A stretch of 24,448 nt of DNA from Cellvibrionales bacterium UBA3090. GTDB lineage: Bacteria > Pseudomonadota > Gammaproteobacteria > Pseudomonadales > Porticoccaceae. The stretch spans positions 1 through 24,448 of the forward strand of contig DFBC01000133.1 of NCBI GenBank assembly GCA_002367235.1. The letters run 5' to 3'. Below are positions 8,024-15,783 of the stretch, piece by piece (the stretch's first letter is position 1; the number at the start of each line of letters is the position of its first letter). A model generated the notes under the pieces. It saw only the letters and a list, made by a program, of their open reading frames with translations. It did no database searches and had not been told where the DNA came from. Made by a program: the position numbers and the translations under genes.

Positions 8024-8929
8024 TTGACAAAAGAAATTGATTTTCACAATGAGGATACCAAAGAGCGGCTTGCTGAAAGCAAAAGTGAAAAAGTGCTTGA
8101 TGCTGCCAGCCTTTATTTGAAGGAAATTGGATGCGCGCCTCTTCTAACAGCTGAGGAGGAGGTTTACTACGCTCGCCTGATTCACAAGGGCGACGAGTCC
8201 GCAAGAAAGAGGATGATTGAAAGTAACTTGCGGTTGGTTGTGAAAATTGCTCGCCGATATGTGAATCGAGGGTTGTCACTGCTTGATTTGATCGAAGAGG
8301 GGAATCTCGGTCTGATGCGAGCGGTGGAAAAATTTGATCCTGAACTTGGTTTCCGCTTTTCGACCTATGCCACCTGGTGGATTCGACAATCTGCCGAGCG
8401 GGCGCTGATGAATCAAACCCGTACTATTCGTCTTCCCATTCATGTGGTGAAGGAGCTAAATGTCTACTTGAAGGCTTCCCGTAAATTAGCACAAGAGCTT
8501 GAGCACGATCCAACTCCAGATGAAATAGCAGCATCATTAGATAAGTCGGCAGATGATGTTTCACGGATGTTGCGGCTTAACGAGCGGGTTAGCTCGGTAG
8601 ATGTGCCGCTGGGTAAAGATGGTGAGCGTACGGTAGTCGAAACACTTGCCGACGAGCATCCCAGCGATCCTGAGGAATTGGTTGAGGGCGATGACTTGAC
8701 CAGTTCACTAGAAGCCTGTTTGTCTGAGCTATCTGATAAGCAGCGAGAGGTTATTGCACGGCGTTTTGGGTTGCGGGGGTATGATGTTTCAACACTTGAG
8801 GAGGTGGGTCGCGAAATAGGGCTAACCCGAGAGCGCGTACGTCAAATTCAGGTTGAAGCATTGCGTCGGTTGCGCGATATTTTGCAGAAACAGGGATTGG
8901 ACGGACAAATATTGTTCGATGAAACCTAG
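8024..8929 (+). CDS. rpoS: Stationary-phase/general stress sigma factor RpoS
   Basis: Alternative sigma-38 factor that directs RNA polymerase to stationary-phase and stress promoters. The 301-residue product has region 1.2 (about 25-58), region 2 (NLRLVVKIARRYVNRG, DLIEEGNLGLMRAVEKFD, TYATWWIRQSAERALMNQ), region 3 (LPIHVVKELNVYL onward) and region 4 with a C-terminal helix-turn-helix (TLEEVGREIGLTRERVRQIQ, about 257-276). The stretch DDVSRMLRLNER and the nlpD neighbour distinguish it from RpoD and RpoH. An in-frame stop at 7997-7999 leaves TTG at 8024 as the only plausible start, with GGGGTGA about 8 nt upstream. The 257-bp upstream interval carries a strong inverted repeat, which suggests leader-level or promoter control in addition to transcription from within nlpD, as known in enterics. 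Confidence 0.97.
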   Translation: MTKEIDFHNEDTKERLAESKSEKVLDAASLYLKEIGCAPLLTAEEEVYYARLIHKGDESARKRMIESNLRLVVKIARRYVNRGLSLLDLIEEGNLGLMRAVEKFDPELGFRFSTYATWWIRQSAERALMNQTRTIRLPIHVVKELNVYLKASRKLAQELEHDPTPDEIAASLDKSADDVSRMLRLNERVSSVDVPLGKDGERTVVETLADEHPSDPEELVEGDDLTSSLEACLSELSDKQREVIARRFGLRGYDVSTLEEVGREIGLTRERVRQIQVEALRRLRDILQKQGLDGQILFDET

Positions 8930-8958
8930 TTTTAACCTTATATGAATGTGTTGGTAGT

Positions 8959-8981
8959 CTAGGCTACTTTAAGTAGCCTAG
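8959..8981. terminator. Bidirectional hairpin between convergent rpoS and suhB
   Basis: Arms 8959-8967 (CTAGGCTAC) and 8973-8981 (GTAGCCTAG) form a perfect 9-bp stem around TTTAA. It lies 29 bp past the rpoS stop and includes the suhB stop codon (8964-8966, minus strand). The position between convergent genes suits a shared terminator. The trailing T content is modest on the plus strand (GTGTTTCTG) and poor on the minus strand, so efficiency is uncertain. Confidence 0.5.
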
Positions 8982-9767
8982 GTGTTTCTGCACTACTTGC
9001 AGGGTAGGTTTAAATAATTTGGGTGTCGCGCAGACGATATTTCCATTTTCCATGTAATTATCACTACCTTGAAAATCACTGACTAACCCACCTGCCTCTT
9101 TAACCAATAAGACTCCCGCTGCAATATCCCATGGTTTCAGGTTCATTTCCCAGAACGAATCAAATCGCCCCGCTGCCAGATAGGCTAGATCCAAAGAGGC
9201 TACGCCCAAACGACGAATCCCTGAAGATTGCTTAGCGAGCTCTGTTAGACAGGACAGATAGGGTTCCATATGTTCGATAGATGGGCTGTTGAAGGGGATG
9301 CCCGTAGCAACAATGGAGCCTGCGAGGTTTTGCCTACCAGATACCCGGATTCGATTACCGTTCAGAAAGGCCCCTCGACCTCGGCTAGCTGTAAATTCTT
9401 CACGCCTCATGGGGTCGAATACAACAGCATGTTCTAGCTTGCCTTTATAGCGGCAGCCGATGGATACCGCAAAGTGGGGTATGCCATGGATAAAATTGGT
9501 AGTTCCATCGAGCGGATCAATGATCCACTGGTAATCGTTGTCTTCTCCTTCAAGAAGACCAGATTCTTCACCAATGATGGTGTGTTCAGGGAAGGCCTTG
9601 CGCAGATGGTAGATCACTTCCTTTTCTGAAGCGTGATCAATATCGGTAACATAATCATTGCGACCTTTTTCGTCGATTTTGATTAGATCTGAGCGCTCAG
9701 AGGCACGGGCAATCATTTCTCCTGCCTTTCTGGCAGCGCGGAGGGCAATATTGACCATGGGTTCCAT
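8964..9767 (-). CDS. suhB: Inositol-1-monophosphatase family protein SuhB
   Basis: Mg-dependent inositol monophosphatase family. In E. coli SuhB also joins the rRNA antitermination complex with the Nus factors. The 267-residue product equals the E. coli length. Metal-site motifs are intact: GEESG (Glu67), IDPLDGTTNF (Asp84, Asp87) and WDIAAG (Asp214). ATG at 9767 was chosen because MEPMVNIALRAARKAG aligns with the family N-terminus; the open frame extends to 9854, but that extension is not family-like. It is convergent with rpoS across a hairpin that overlaps its stop codon, and divergent from trmJ across 212 bp, an arrangement with trmJ and isc that is conserved in many gammaproteobacteria. 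Confidence 0.95.
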   Translation of the reverse strand: MEPMVNIALRAARKAGEMIARASERSDLIKIDEKGRNDYVTDIDHASEKEVIYHLRKAFPEHTIIGEESGLLEGEDNDYQWIIDPLDGTTNFIHGIPHFAVSIGCRYKGKLEHAVVFDPMRREEFTASRGRGAFLNGNRIRVSGRQNLAGSIVATGIPFNSPSIEHMEPYLSCLTELAKQSSGIRRLGVASLDLAYLAAGRFDSFWEMNLKPWDIAAGVLLVKEAGGLVSDFQGSDNYMENGNIVCATPKLFKPTLQVVQKHLGYLK

Positions 9768-9845
9768 TATGTGAGATTCCAGAGTTGAAAGTGCGCGGCA
9801 TTGTATCAGACAGTGCTGAATCCGGGGAGAGTAAAAACCATGATT

Positions 9846-9879
9846 AAACGACATCTCTCTGCTAGAATTCGCGTCGTTT
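9846..9879. repeat. Inverted repeat in the suhB-trmJ divergent region
   Basis: AAACGAC at 9846-9852 and GTCGTTT at 9873-9879 are perfect inverted copies separated by 20 bp. They lie between the divergent genes suhB and trmJ. The spacing between half-sites is compatible with a dimeric regulator, but a 7-bp pair with this spacer can arise by chance, so I hold it only as a candidate operator. Confidence 0.25.
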
Positions 9880-9979
9880 TAGCGCGTGTTCATCTATTGA
9901 GCAGCTTGTTGGTTTTTAAGTTGTAGTGACGGGTGGATATTTCGACGCTTTTGTAAGATATCCTCTGGAAAATTATTTC

Positions 9980-10744
9980 ATGAGTAATTTTGACAATATT
10001 CGTATTGTGTTGATCAACACGAGCCATCCTGGAAACATTGGGGGTGCAGCACGCGCCATAAAAAACATGGGCTTGTCTCGTTTATATCTAGTGGCACCTA
10101 AAGAGTATCCGGCAGACAGGGCGGTTTGGCGTGCGGCCAATGCATTGGATGTTCTGGATAATGCGGTTGTCGTGGATACTCTTGATGAGGCTATTTCCGG
10201 TTGCGGCTTAATCGTAGGTACAAGTGCTCGCGAAAGGCGAATTAACTGGCCCTTACTGAATCCACGTGAGTGCGGCGTTAGGGTTTGGCAGGAAGCCGGG
10301 CAGCATGATGTGGCGATTATTTTTGGTCGGGAGGACCGCGGGCTCACAAATGAGGAGCTCCACAAATGCACTTACCATGTGCATATTCCATCCAACCCTG
10401 AGTACAGTTCGTTGAATCTGGCTGCGGCTGTTCAAGTGTTATCCTATGAGGTGCGAATGGCATCGCTGGCCGACGCTGAGGGAGTGTTGCCTTCCTTCGA
10501 CGATTGGGACCAGCCTCCAGCTAAAGCACAGGATTTGGAAATGTATTTCCAACATCTTGAGCAAGCGTTGGTGGATATTGGCTTTCACGACAGAGATAAT
10601 CCTCGTCAGACCATGACTCGATTGCGCCGACTCTATGGGCGTATTCGCCTCGATGAAATGGAGCTGTCCATTCTTAGAGGTGTATTAACGGCTATTCAAA
10701 ATGCGGCATATAGAATGAAAAAAGCTATTGAATCAAGTAAATAG
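9980..10744 (+). CDS. trmJ: tRNA (cytidine/uridine-2'-O-)-methyltransferase TrmJ
   Basis: SPOUT-class methyltransferase that 2'-O-methylates position 32 of tRNA using S-adenosylmethionine. The 254-residue product starts DNIRIVLINTSHPGNIGG, the family's first motif (Asn18, Arg24). The knotted SAM-binding region shows FGREDRGLTNEEL (about 116-127) and NPEYSSLNLAAAVQVLSYE (about 139-157). A C-terminal RRLYGRIRLDEMELSILRG segment matches the TrmJ-specific tail. ATG at 9980 was chosen over GTG at 9926 because the family begins just before DNIRIVL and GGAA lies about 9 nt upstream. It precedes iscR by 124 bp, as in E. coli; the cysE found between them in Pseudomonas is absent. Confidence 0.95.
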   Translation: MSNFDNIRIVLINTSHPGNIGGAARAIKNMGLSRLYLVAPKEYPADRAVWRAANALDVLDNAVVVDTLDEAISGCGLIVGTSARERRINWPLLNPRECGVRVWQEAGQHDVAIIFGREDRGLTNEELHKCTYHVHIPSNPEYSSLNLAAAVQVLSYEVRMASLADAEGVLPSFDDWDQPPAKAQDLEMYFQHLEQALVDIGFHDRDNPRQTMTRLRRLYGRIRLDEMELSILRGVLTAIQNAAYRMKKAIESSK

Positions 10745-10747
10745 CTT
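10722..10747 (+). terminator. Weak hairpin at the trmJ 3' end
   Basis: AAGCTATT (10722-10729) and AATAGCTT (10740-10747) form a perfect 8-bp stem with a 10-nt loop that overlaps the trmJ stop codon. ATTTTGTT follows, giving a modest T-rich tail. The stem is AT-rich, so it may be only a partial terminator separating trmJ from the IscR-controlled promoter 20 bp further on. Confidence 0.4.
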
Positions 10748-10766
10748 ATTTTGTTAAAGTAGCTTT

Positions 10767-10791
10767 ATAACCAACTAAATTAGTCTACTAT
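10767..10791 (+). promoter_or_regulatory. IscR type-1-like binding site A
   Basis: By my alignment this 25-bp sequence matches the published type-1 consensus (ATASYYGACTRWWWYAGTCRRSTAT) at 22 of 25 positions, with the core AACT-AAAT-TAGTC and end CTACTAT. Type 1 sites bind the 2Fe-2S form of IscR, which represses the isc operon. It lies immediately upstream of the -35 region of the predicted iscR promoter. Confidence 0.75.
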
Positions 10792-10816
10792 TTACTTGAC
10801 TAAAATGGTTGGTTTT
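10792..10816 (+). promoter_or_regulatory. IscR type-1-like binding site B, overlapping the -35 element
   Basis: This directly abuts site A in the same orientation. By my alignment it fits the type-1 consensus at about 20 of 25 positions, with a good left half (TTGACT followed by AAAAT) and a degraded right half (GGTT for AGTC). It contains the predicted -35 hexamer, so occupancy would block RNA polymerase directly. Two type-1 sites in the iscR promoter is also the arrangement known in E. coli. Confidence 0.65.
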
Positions 10817-10825
10817 TTGCATAAT
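10796..10825 (+). promoter_or_regulatory. Predicted sigma70 promoter of the isc operon
   Basis: The -35 is TTGACT (10796-10801) and the -10 is CATAAT (10820-10825), separated by 18 bp; each differs from consensus at one position. Transcription would begin near 10832, leaving a leader of about 37 nt before the iscR ATG. The -35 lies within IscR site B. Confidence 0.7.
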
Positions 10826-10868
10826 GGCTGTGTAAATTGTTTCAAAAGGCAACAGTAATGGAAACACT

Positions 10869-11342
10869 ATGCGGCTGACTACTCGAGGCCGATATGCGGT
10901 CACAGCTATGCTAGATCTTGCTCTTCACGGAGACAGCGGGCCTATTAGTTTGGCCGATATTTCCATGCGTCAGGAGATCTCTTTGTCATACCTTGAGCAG
11001 TTGTTTGCCAAGCTTCGCCAGCAGGAGTTGGTTTGTAGTGTTCGTGGTCCCGGTGGTGGTTATCGCCTGGCTCGCACCTGCAGCGATATCAATGTGGCTG
11101 AAATTATTGATGCGGTAAATGAGTCCATTGACGCCACCAGCTGTAATGGTAAGGGAAACTGCCACAGTGGTGATGTTTGTTTGACACATCATTTGTGGGA
11201 TGACTTAAGTCGCCAGATACACAGGTTTCTGAGTGGTATAACGTTAGATAGCTTGGTTCATCAGCATGAAGTTCAGCTGGTGACTTTGCGTCAGAGTGAA
11301 TTGGTTGAGACCGATGCCGACCTCGTTGATAGGAGTAACTAA
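10869..11342 (+). CDS. iscR: Fe-S cluster-sensing transcription regulator IscR
   Basis: Rrf2-family repressor that carries a 2Fe-2S cluster and adjusts isc expression to cluster demand. The 157-residue product begins MRLTTRGRYAVTAMLDLALH, the standard IscR N-terminus, with a winged helix (about 28-66, including LSYLEQLFAKLR and VRGPGGGYRLAR). Cluster ligands are at Cys92, Cys98, Cys104 and His107, exactly the E. coli positions. The ATG follows a weak GGAA ribosome binding site. It abuts iscS with no gap, so it is first in the operon, and two type-1-like sites in front of it indicate autorepression. Confidence 0.97.
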   Translation: MRLTTRGRYAVTAMLDLALHGDSGPISLADISMRQEISLSYLEQLFAKLRQQELVCSVRGPGGGYRLARTCSDINVAEIIDAVNESIDATSCNGKGNCHSGDVCLTHHLWDDLSRQIHRFLSGITLDSLVHQHEVQLVTLRQSELVETDADLVDRSN

Positions 11343-12557
11343 ATGAAATTGCCTATTTATCTGGACTATTCTGCCACCACTCCGGTTGATCCGAGAGTGG
11401 CTGAAAAAATGGCAGCGTGTCTGACAAATACGGGTAACTTTGGCAATCCAGCTTCCCGGTCCCATTCGTTTGGCTGGCAGGCAGAGGCCGCTGTAGAAGA
11501 AGCACGTGGTCATGTTGCGGCATTGCTCAATGCGGATCCTCGTGAAATTGTATGGACATCTGGTGCCACTGAGTCAGACAACCTGGCTATAAAAGGATGT
11601 GCTCACTTTAATCAGAAAAAAGGTAAGCATATTATTACCTCGAAAATTGAGCACAAAGCGGTGCTCGACACTTGTCGCCAACTGGAGCGAGAAGGTTTTG
11701 AGGTGACTTACCTAAACCCTGATTCAGAAGGGATTATTCAGCCAGAAATGGTTGAAGAGGCCATTAGGGAAGACACAACAGTGGTTTCTCTAATGCATGT
11801 CAATAATGAAATCGGCACTATCAATGACATTGCGTCAATTGGTGAAATCTGCCGTCGGCATAAGGTGTTTTTCCATGTCGATGCCGCTCAAAGTGCGGGT
11901 AAAGTGGACATTGATGTAGAGTCTATGAAGGTCGATATGTTATCCCTGTCGGCCCATAAAATATACGGTCCCAAGGGTATTGGCGCCCTCTATGTTCGAC
12001 GGAAACCCCGCGTTCGGATAGAAGCGCAAATGCATGGTGGCGGGCATGAACGTGGTATGCGATCTGGCACTCTGGCTACCCATCAAATTGTTGGTATGGG
12101 TGAAGCTTTCCGTATAGCCAAAGAAGACATGGCTAAGGACAATAAGCACACCCTGGCTTTAAGAAATAGGTTGTGGGATGGCATATCCGACATGGAGGAG
12201 GTTCATGTAAACGGGTCGCTGAGGCAGCGGGTTGCCGGCAACCTAAATGTCAGTTTTTCCTTTGTGGAAGGGGAATCATTGATTATGGCATTGAAAGATC
12301 TTGCGGTTTCTTCGGGTTCGGCATGTACCTCTGCGAGCTTGGAACCTTCTTATGTATTGCGAGCTTTAGGACTTGATGATGAGCAGGCTCATAGCTCTAT
12401 TCGTTTTTCTATCGGTCGGTTTACGACTGAAGAAGAAATTGATTTTGCCGTTGTTAAAATTCGTGATGCGGTCGATAAGTTGAGAAAGTTATCTCCCTTG
12501 TGGGATATGTTTAAAGATGGCGTAGATTTAACTCAAATTGAATGGGCTGCACACTAG
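11343..12557 (+). CDS. iscS: Cysteine desulfurase IscS
   Basis: PLP enzyme that takes sulfur from L-cysteine and passes it as persulfide to IscU and to tRNA-thiolation partners. The 404 residues equal the E. coli length. Lys206 in SLSAHKIYGPKG forms the internal aldimine, His104 lies in SKIEHKAVLD, and the mobile-loop nucleophile Cys328 lies in SSGSACTSASLEPS. The substrate-binding stretch HVDAAQSAGK is also present. Its ATG directly follows the iscR stop, with AGGAG upstream, so the two are translationally close. Second gene of the isc operon. Confidence 0.98.
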   Translation: MKLPIYLDYSATTPVDPRVAEKMAACLTNTGNFGNPASRSHSFGWQAEAAVEEARGHVAALLNADPREIVWTSGATESDNLAIKGCAHFNQKKGKHIITSKIEHKAVLDTCRQLEREGFEVTYLNPDSEGIIQPEMVEEAIREDTTVVSLMHVNNEIGTINDIASIGEICRRHKVFFHVDAAQSAGKVDIDVESMKVDMLSLSAHKIYGPKGIGALYVRRKPRVRIEAQMHGGGHERGMRSGTLATHQIVGMGEAFRIAKEDMAKDNKHTLALRNRLWDGISDMEEVHVNGSLRQRVAGNLNVSFSFVEGESLIMALKDLAVSSGSACTSASLEPSYVLRALGLDDEQAHSSIRFSIGRFTTEEEIDFAVVKIRDAVDKLRKLSPLWDMFKDGVDLTQIEWAAH

Positions 12558-12574
12558 CGTTGAGGAATTGAATT

Positions 12575-12964
12575 ATGGCTTACAGTGACAAAGTGCTCGA
12601 CCACTATGATAACCCTCGCAACGTAGGGAAGTTGGATGATAAGTCCAGCAATGTGGGTACTGGAATGGTAGGTGCTCCGGCCTGTGGTGATGTGATGCGA
12701 TTGCAGATACAGGTCAACGATAATGGGATTATCGAGGATGCTAAGTTCAAGACTTATGGCTGTGGTTCGGCAATTGCCTCAAGTTCACTGCTTACCGAGT
12801 GGGTGAAGGGTAAAACGCTGGATCAGGCTTCAGAAATTAAGAATACTGAAATTGCCGAAGAGCTTGCCCTGCCTCCCGTTAAAATCCATTGTTCTGTGTT
12901 GGCTGAGGATGCCATCAAGGCTGCAGTTAAGGATGTTAGGCATAAGCGTGGCGAAGATAGTTAA
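12575..12964 (+). CDS. iscU: Fe-S cluster scaffold protein IscU
   Basis: Scaffold on which IscS-derived sulfur and iron assemble into 2Fe-2S or 4Fe-4S clusters. The 129-residue product has the three ligand cysteines at 37 (GAPACGD), 63 (YGCGSA) and 106 (KIHCSV), plus Asp39. The HscA recognition motif LPPVK is at 99-103, directly before Cys106. A GAGGAA ribosome binding site precedes the ATG. It lies 17 bp after iscS and 36 bp before iscA; all its usual partners are encoded downstream. Confidence 0.98.
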   Translation: MAYSDKVLDHYDNPRNVGKLDDKSSNVGTGMVGAPACGDVMRLQIQVNDNGIIEDAKFKTYGCGSAIASSSLLTEWVKGKTLDQASEIKNTEIAEELALPPVKIHCSVLAEDAIKAAVKDVRHKRGEDS

Positions 12965-13000
12965 TAAAGCCTGGATTTACGAAGAGGAGGGTGCTAAGTA

Positions 13001-13324
13001 ATGGCTATTACCATGACAAGTGCTGCTGAGGCGCACGTGGTTAAGCATTTGGCTCACCGAGGGCACGGCCTCGGTATTCGTTTGGGTGTTAAGACTACGG
13101 GCTGTTCCGGATTGTCTTATGTGCTTGAGTTTGTCGATGAGCAAGAGCCCGAAGATAAGGTTTTCACCAGCGGAGATGCAAAACTTTTTATTGATCCAAA
13201 GAGTCTTACCTATCTGGATGGTACCGAGTTAGATTTTGTTGCCGAAGGGCTTAACGAAGGTTTTCAGTTCAACAACCCTAATGTAAAAGATGAGTGTGGT
13301 TGTGGTGAAAGTTTCCACGTTTAA
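13001..13324 (+). CDS. iscA: A-type Fe-S carrier protein IscA
   Basis: A-type carrier that receives clusters (mainly 4Fe-4S) from IscU and delivers them to target enzymes. The 107-residue product has the three conserved ligands Cys35 (TTGCSGLSY), Cys99 and Cys101 (DECGCGESF). Length and the C-terminal ESFHV match IscA rather than ErpA. A very strong ribosome binding site (GAGGAGGG) lies about 10 nt before the ATG, unlike the weaker sites at hscB and fdx. Confidence 0.97.
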   Translation: MAITMTSAAEAHVVKHLAHRGHGLGIRLGVKTTGCSGLSYVLEFVDEQEPEDKVFTSGDAKLFIDPKSLTYLDGTELDFVAEGLNEGFQFNNPNVKDECGCGESFHV

Positions 13325-13354
13325 GGTCTTTCTCTCTAACCGGGTTTCTTGATT

Positions 13355-13885
13355 GTGGATTTTACCAGCAACTATTTTGAATTATTCGGTTTGCCTCAAA
13401 GCTATCACGTAGATTTGAAGTTGTTGGCAGACCGATATCACGGGATGCAGCGGGAGTTTCACCCTGATCGTTATGCTGGAAAGCCCGCCCAGGAGCAGCG
13501 TCTAGCAGTTCAATATGCTGCTGTCATTAACCAGGCCTATTCCCAACTCAGTTCTCCATTGCTTAGGGCGCAATATCTATTGTCCTTGCAAAATATAGAT
13601 GATGCTGGCGATACAAAAATTACCCGCGACCCTCAATTTCTGATGCAGCAAATAGAGCTTCGAGAGAAGCTGGCTGACTTGTCAGACGCAGACGACGCCT
13701 TTACTGCACTTGAAGAAGTGGCGGATGCCGTTGAGTCTGAATACATAGAATTACAAACGGTGTTTGATCAACAATACAGTCAATCTAGGCTCCAGGAAGC
13801 GATGGAAACTGTCGCCAAGATGCAGTTTTTTAATAAATTACTGATCGAAGTGGAACAGTTAGAGCATGAATTAGATGACAAATAA
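13355..13885 (+). CDS. hscB: J-domain co-chaperone HscB (Hsc20)
   Basis: Co-chaperone that brings IscU to HscA and stimulates its ATPase. The 176-residue product has an N-terminal J domain with HPD at about 36-38 (REFHPDRYAG) and YFELFGLP at the start. A C-terminal helical IscU-binding domain follows, including FLMQQIELREKLADL (about 94-108). GTG at 13355 was preferred to TTG at 13349: the CGGG upstream is better spaced and the family starts a few residues before YFELFGL. Both starts are non-ATG with poor ribosome binding sites, so modest translation is plausible. Confidence 0.95.
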   Translation: MDFTSNYFELFGLPQSYHVDLKLLADRYHGMQREFHPDRYAGKPAQEQRLAVQYAAVINQAYSQLSSPLLRAQYLLSLQNIDDAGDTKITRDPQFLMQQIELREKLADLSDADDAFTALEEVADAVESEYIELQTVFDQQYSQSRLQEAMETVAKMQFFNKLLIEVEQLEHELDDK

Positions 13886-13913
13886 CTCAATGACTAATAA
13901 GTGGTAACGCATT

Positions 13914-15782
13914 GTGGTCCTGTTACAGATTTCTGAACCCGGTCAGTCCCCGGAGCCCCATCAACGTCGACGCGCTGTGGGTATTGATCTCGGCACAACC
14001 AATTCTTTAGTGGCGACAGTTAGGAGCGGCACGCCCGAAACCTTGCTGGATAATGAGCAGCAACACTTGTTGCCGTCAGTCGTGCATTATGGTGATGCTG
14101 GCGACGTTACAGTGGGGCGACTAGCCTATGATCAATCCTCAGATGATCCTCTGAATACACTGATATCCGTTAAGCGCTTTATGGGGCGGGGCATTGAGGA
14201 TATCAAAACTTTGGGGAGTCAATTACCCTATGAAATGATTGCCAGTGATAGCGGCATGCCTAACTTTAAAACCGTGGCTGGTGCTATCAGTCCTGTGGCC
14301 GCCTCAGCAGAAATTCTTAAGGTGCTTGTGGGTCGCGCAGAGCAGGCTTTGGATGGTGCTTTGGATGGTGCTGTCATTACTGTGCCGGCCTATTTTGATG
14401 AAGCTCAGCGTCAGGCAACAAAAGACGCTGCAACATTAGCTGGTGTTAAGGTGCTGCGTCTGTTGAATGAACCAACAGCTGCCGCTGTTGCTTATGGCTT
14501 GGATCAGGGCGGGGAGGGTGTTATTGCTGTCTATGATTTGGGCGGTGGTACATTTGATATCTCAATACTGAGATTATCCCACGGTGTTTTTGAGGTGCTC
14601 TCCACCGGCGGTGATTCGGCTTTGGGTGGCGATGATTTTGATCGGGCTGTGGCTCAGTGGATCGCTGAACAGGCTGGGTTGGAGGATAACCTGGATCCAT
14701 CTCAACAGCGGAAGCTGCTAATAGAAGCTCGTAAAGCCAAGGAATCGCTATCAGAGTGCCAGCAAGTAGAACTAACGGTTGCGGGCTGGTCGGGTGTGTT
14801 GGAGAGGCAGCAGTTGGATGCGTTGATTGACCCCCTGATAGATAAAACCTTGAGAGCTTGCAAGCGAGCCTTACGTGATGCTGCCCTTAAACCGGAAGAT
14901 GTGGTCAACGTAGTTATGGTTGGTGGCTCCACACGGACGTTAAGGGTCAGAGATAAAGTGACTAAGGCCTTTGGTCGGGAGCCTCTGGTGAATATTGATC
15001 CCGATAGGGTGGTGGCCATTGGTGCTGCATTACAGGCGGATGTCTTGGTTGGCAACAAGTCTGGTGATGACATGTTGCTGCTGGATGTCATTCCTCTGTC
15101 TCTGGGTCTTGAGACGATGGGTGGTCTTATGGAGAAGATTATTCACCGTAATACCACGATTCCTGTAGCCAAAGCTCAGGATTTTACAACGTTTAAAGAT
15201 GGTCAAACGGCCATGTCCATTCATGTTTTACAAGGCGAGCGGGAATTGATTTCTGATTGCCGGTCGTTGGCGCGTTTTGAGTTGCGGGGCATCCCCCCGA
15301 TGGTTGCTGGTGCGGCTAAGATCCGTGTCAGTTTTCAGGTAGATGCCGATGGTTTGCTGAATGTATCGGCCAAAGAGCTCGCTAGTGGAATCGAAGCCCA
15401 TATTGAAGTGAAGCCTTCCTATGGTCTCAATGATGAAGATGTCACTCGAATGCTTAAAGAGTCCTACACGCATGCTCGCGATGACATGCAGGTGAGAGCG
15501 CTTCGTGAGCAGCAAGTTGACGCAGATCGGATGTATGAGGACTTAGCGGCCGCCCTGAAAGAAGATGGTCGTAAGTTGCTTAATGATAACGAGTTCCACT
15601 GTCTTGAAGTGGCCTTAAAAGACTTGGATGAGGTTCGCCATAGTGAGAACCACCGCGAAATTGCTCGCCATATTGAAATGGTTGCGAAGACCAGCGAAGA
15701 GTTTGCGGCTCGGAGAATGAACGCCAGTATTCAGAGAGCACTGGCAGGGCATAGTCTTGACGAAGTGGAAAAGGACGTGTGA
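13914..15782 (+). CDS. hscA: Hsp70-class chaperone HscA
   Basis: Specialised DnaK-type ATPase that, with HscB, drives release of clusters from IscU by binding its LPPVK motif. The 622-residue product opens with the HscA signature LLQISEPG and shows the nucleotide-binding motifs GIDLGTTNSLVATV (about 23-36), VYDLGGGTFDISILRLS and VVMVGGSTRTLRVR, followed by a substrate domain (LLLDVIPLSLGLETMGG onward) and a helical lid. GTG at 13914 is the chosen start because LLQISEPG aligns at residue 3 with other HscA proteins. It starts 28 bp after hscB and ends one base before fdx. Confidence 0.97.
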   Translation: MVLLQISEPGQSPEPHQRRRAVGIDLGTTNSLVATVRSGTPETLLDNEQQHLLPSVVHYGDAGDVTVGRLAYDQSSDDPLNTLISVKRFMGRGIEDIKTLGSQLPYEMIASDSGMPNFKTVAGAISPVAASAEILKVLVGRAEQALDGALDGAVITVPAYFDEAQRQATKDAATLAGVKVLRLLNEPTAAAVAYGLDQGGEGVIAVYDLGGGTFDISILRLSHGVFEVLSTGGDSALGGDDFDRAVAQWIAEQAGLEDNLDPSQQRKLLIEARKAKESLSECQQVELTVAGWSGVLERQQLDALIDPLIDKTLRACKRALRDAALKPEDVVNVVMVGGSTRTLRVRDKVTKAFGREPLVNIDPDRVVAIGAALQADVLVGNKSGDDMLLLDVIPLSLGLETMGGLMEKIIHRNTTIPVAKAQDFTTFKDGQTAMSIHVLQGERELISDCRSLARFELRGIPPMVAGAAKIRVSFQVDADGLLNVSAKELASGIEAHIEVKPSYGLNDEDVTRMLKESYTHARDDMQVRALREQQVDADRMYEDLAAALKEDGRKLLNDNEFHCLEVALKDLDEVRHSENHREIARHIEMVAKTSEEFAARRMNASIQRALAGHSLDEVEKDV

Positions 15783-15783
15783 G

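Noticed and set aside
8964..9854. Longer suhB start at 9854
   Set aside because: The 29 extra residues do not resemble SuhB; ATG at 9767 gives the exact family length.
14349..14372. Perfect 12-bp tandem repeat (TTGGATGGTGCT twice) inside hscA
   Set aside because: It encodes ALDGALDGA at a place where E. coli HscA has the same length, so it is not an insertion; it looks like chance codon similarity.
14702..15515. Antisense frames of 95-129 residues opposite hscA
   Set aside because: They are shadows of the HscA coding frame with no recognisable domain or ribosome binding site.
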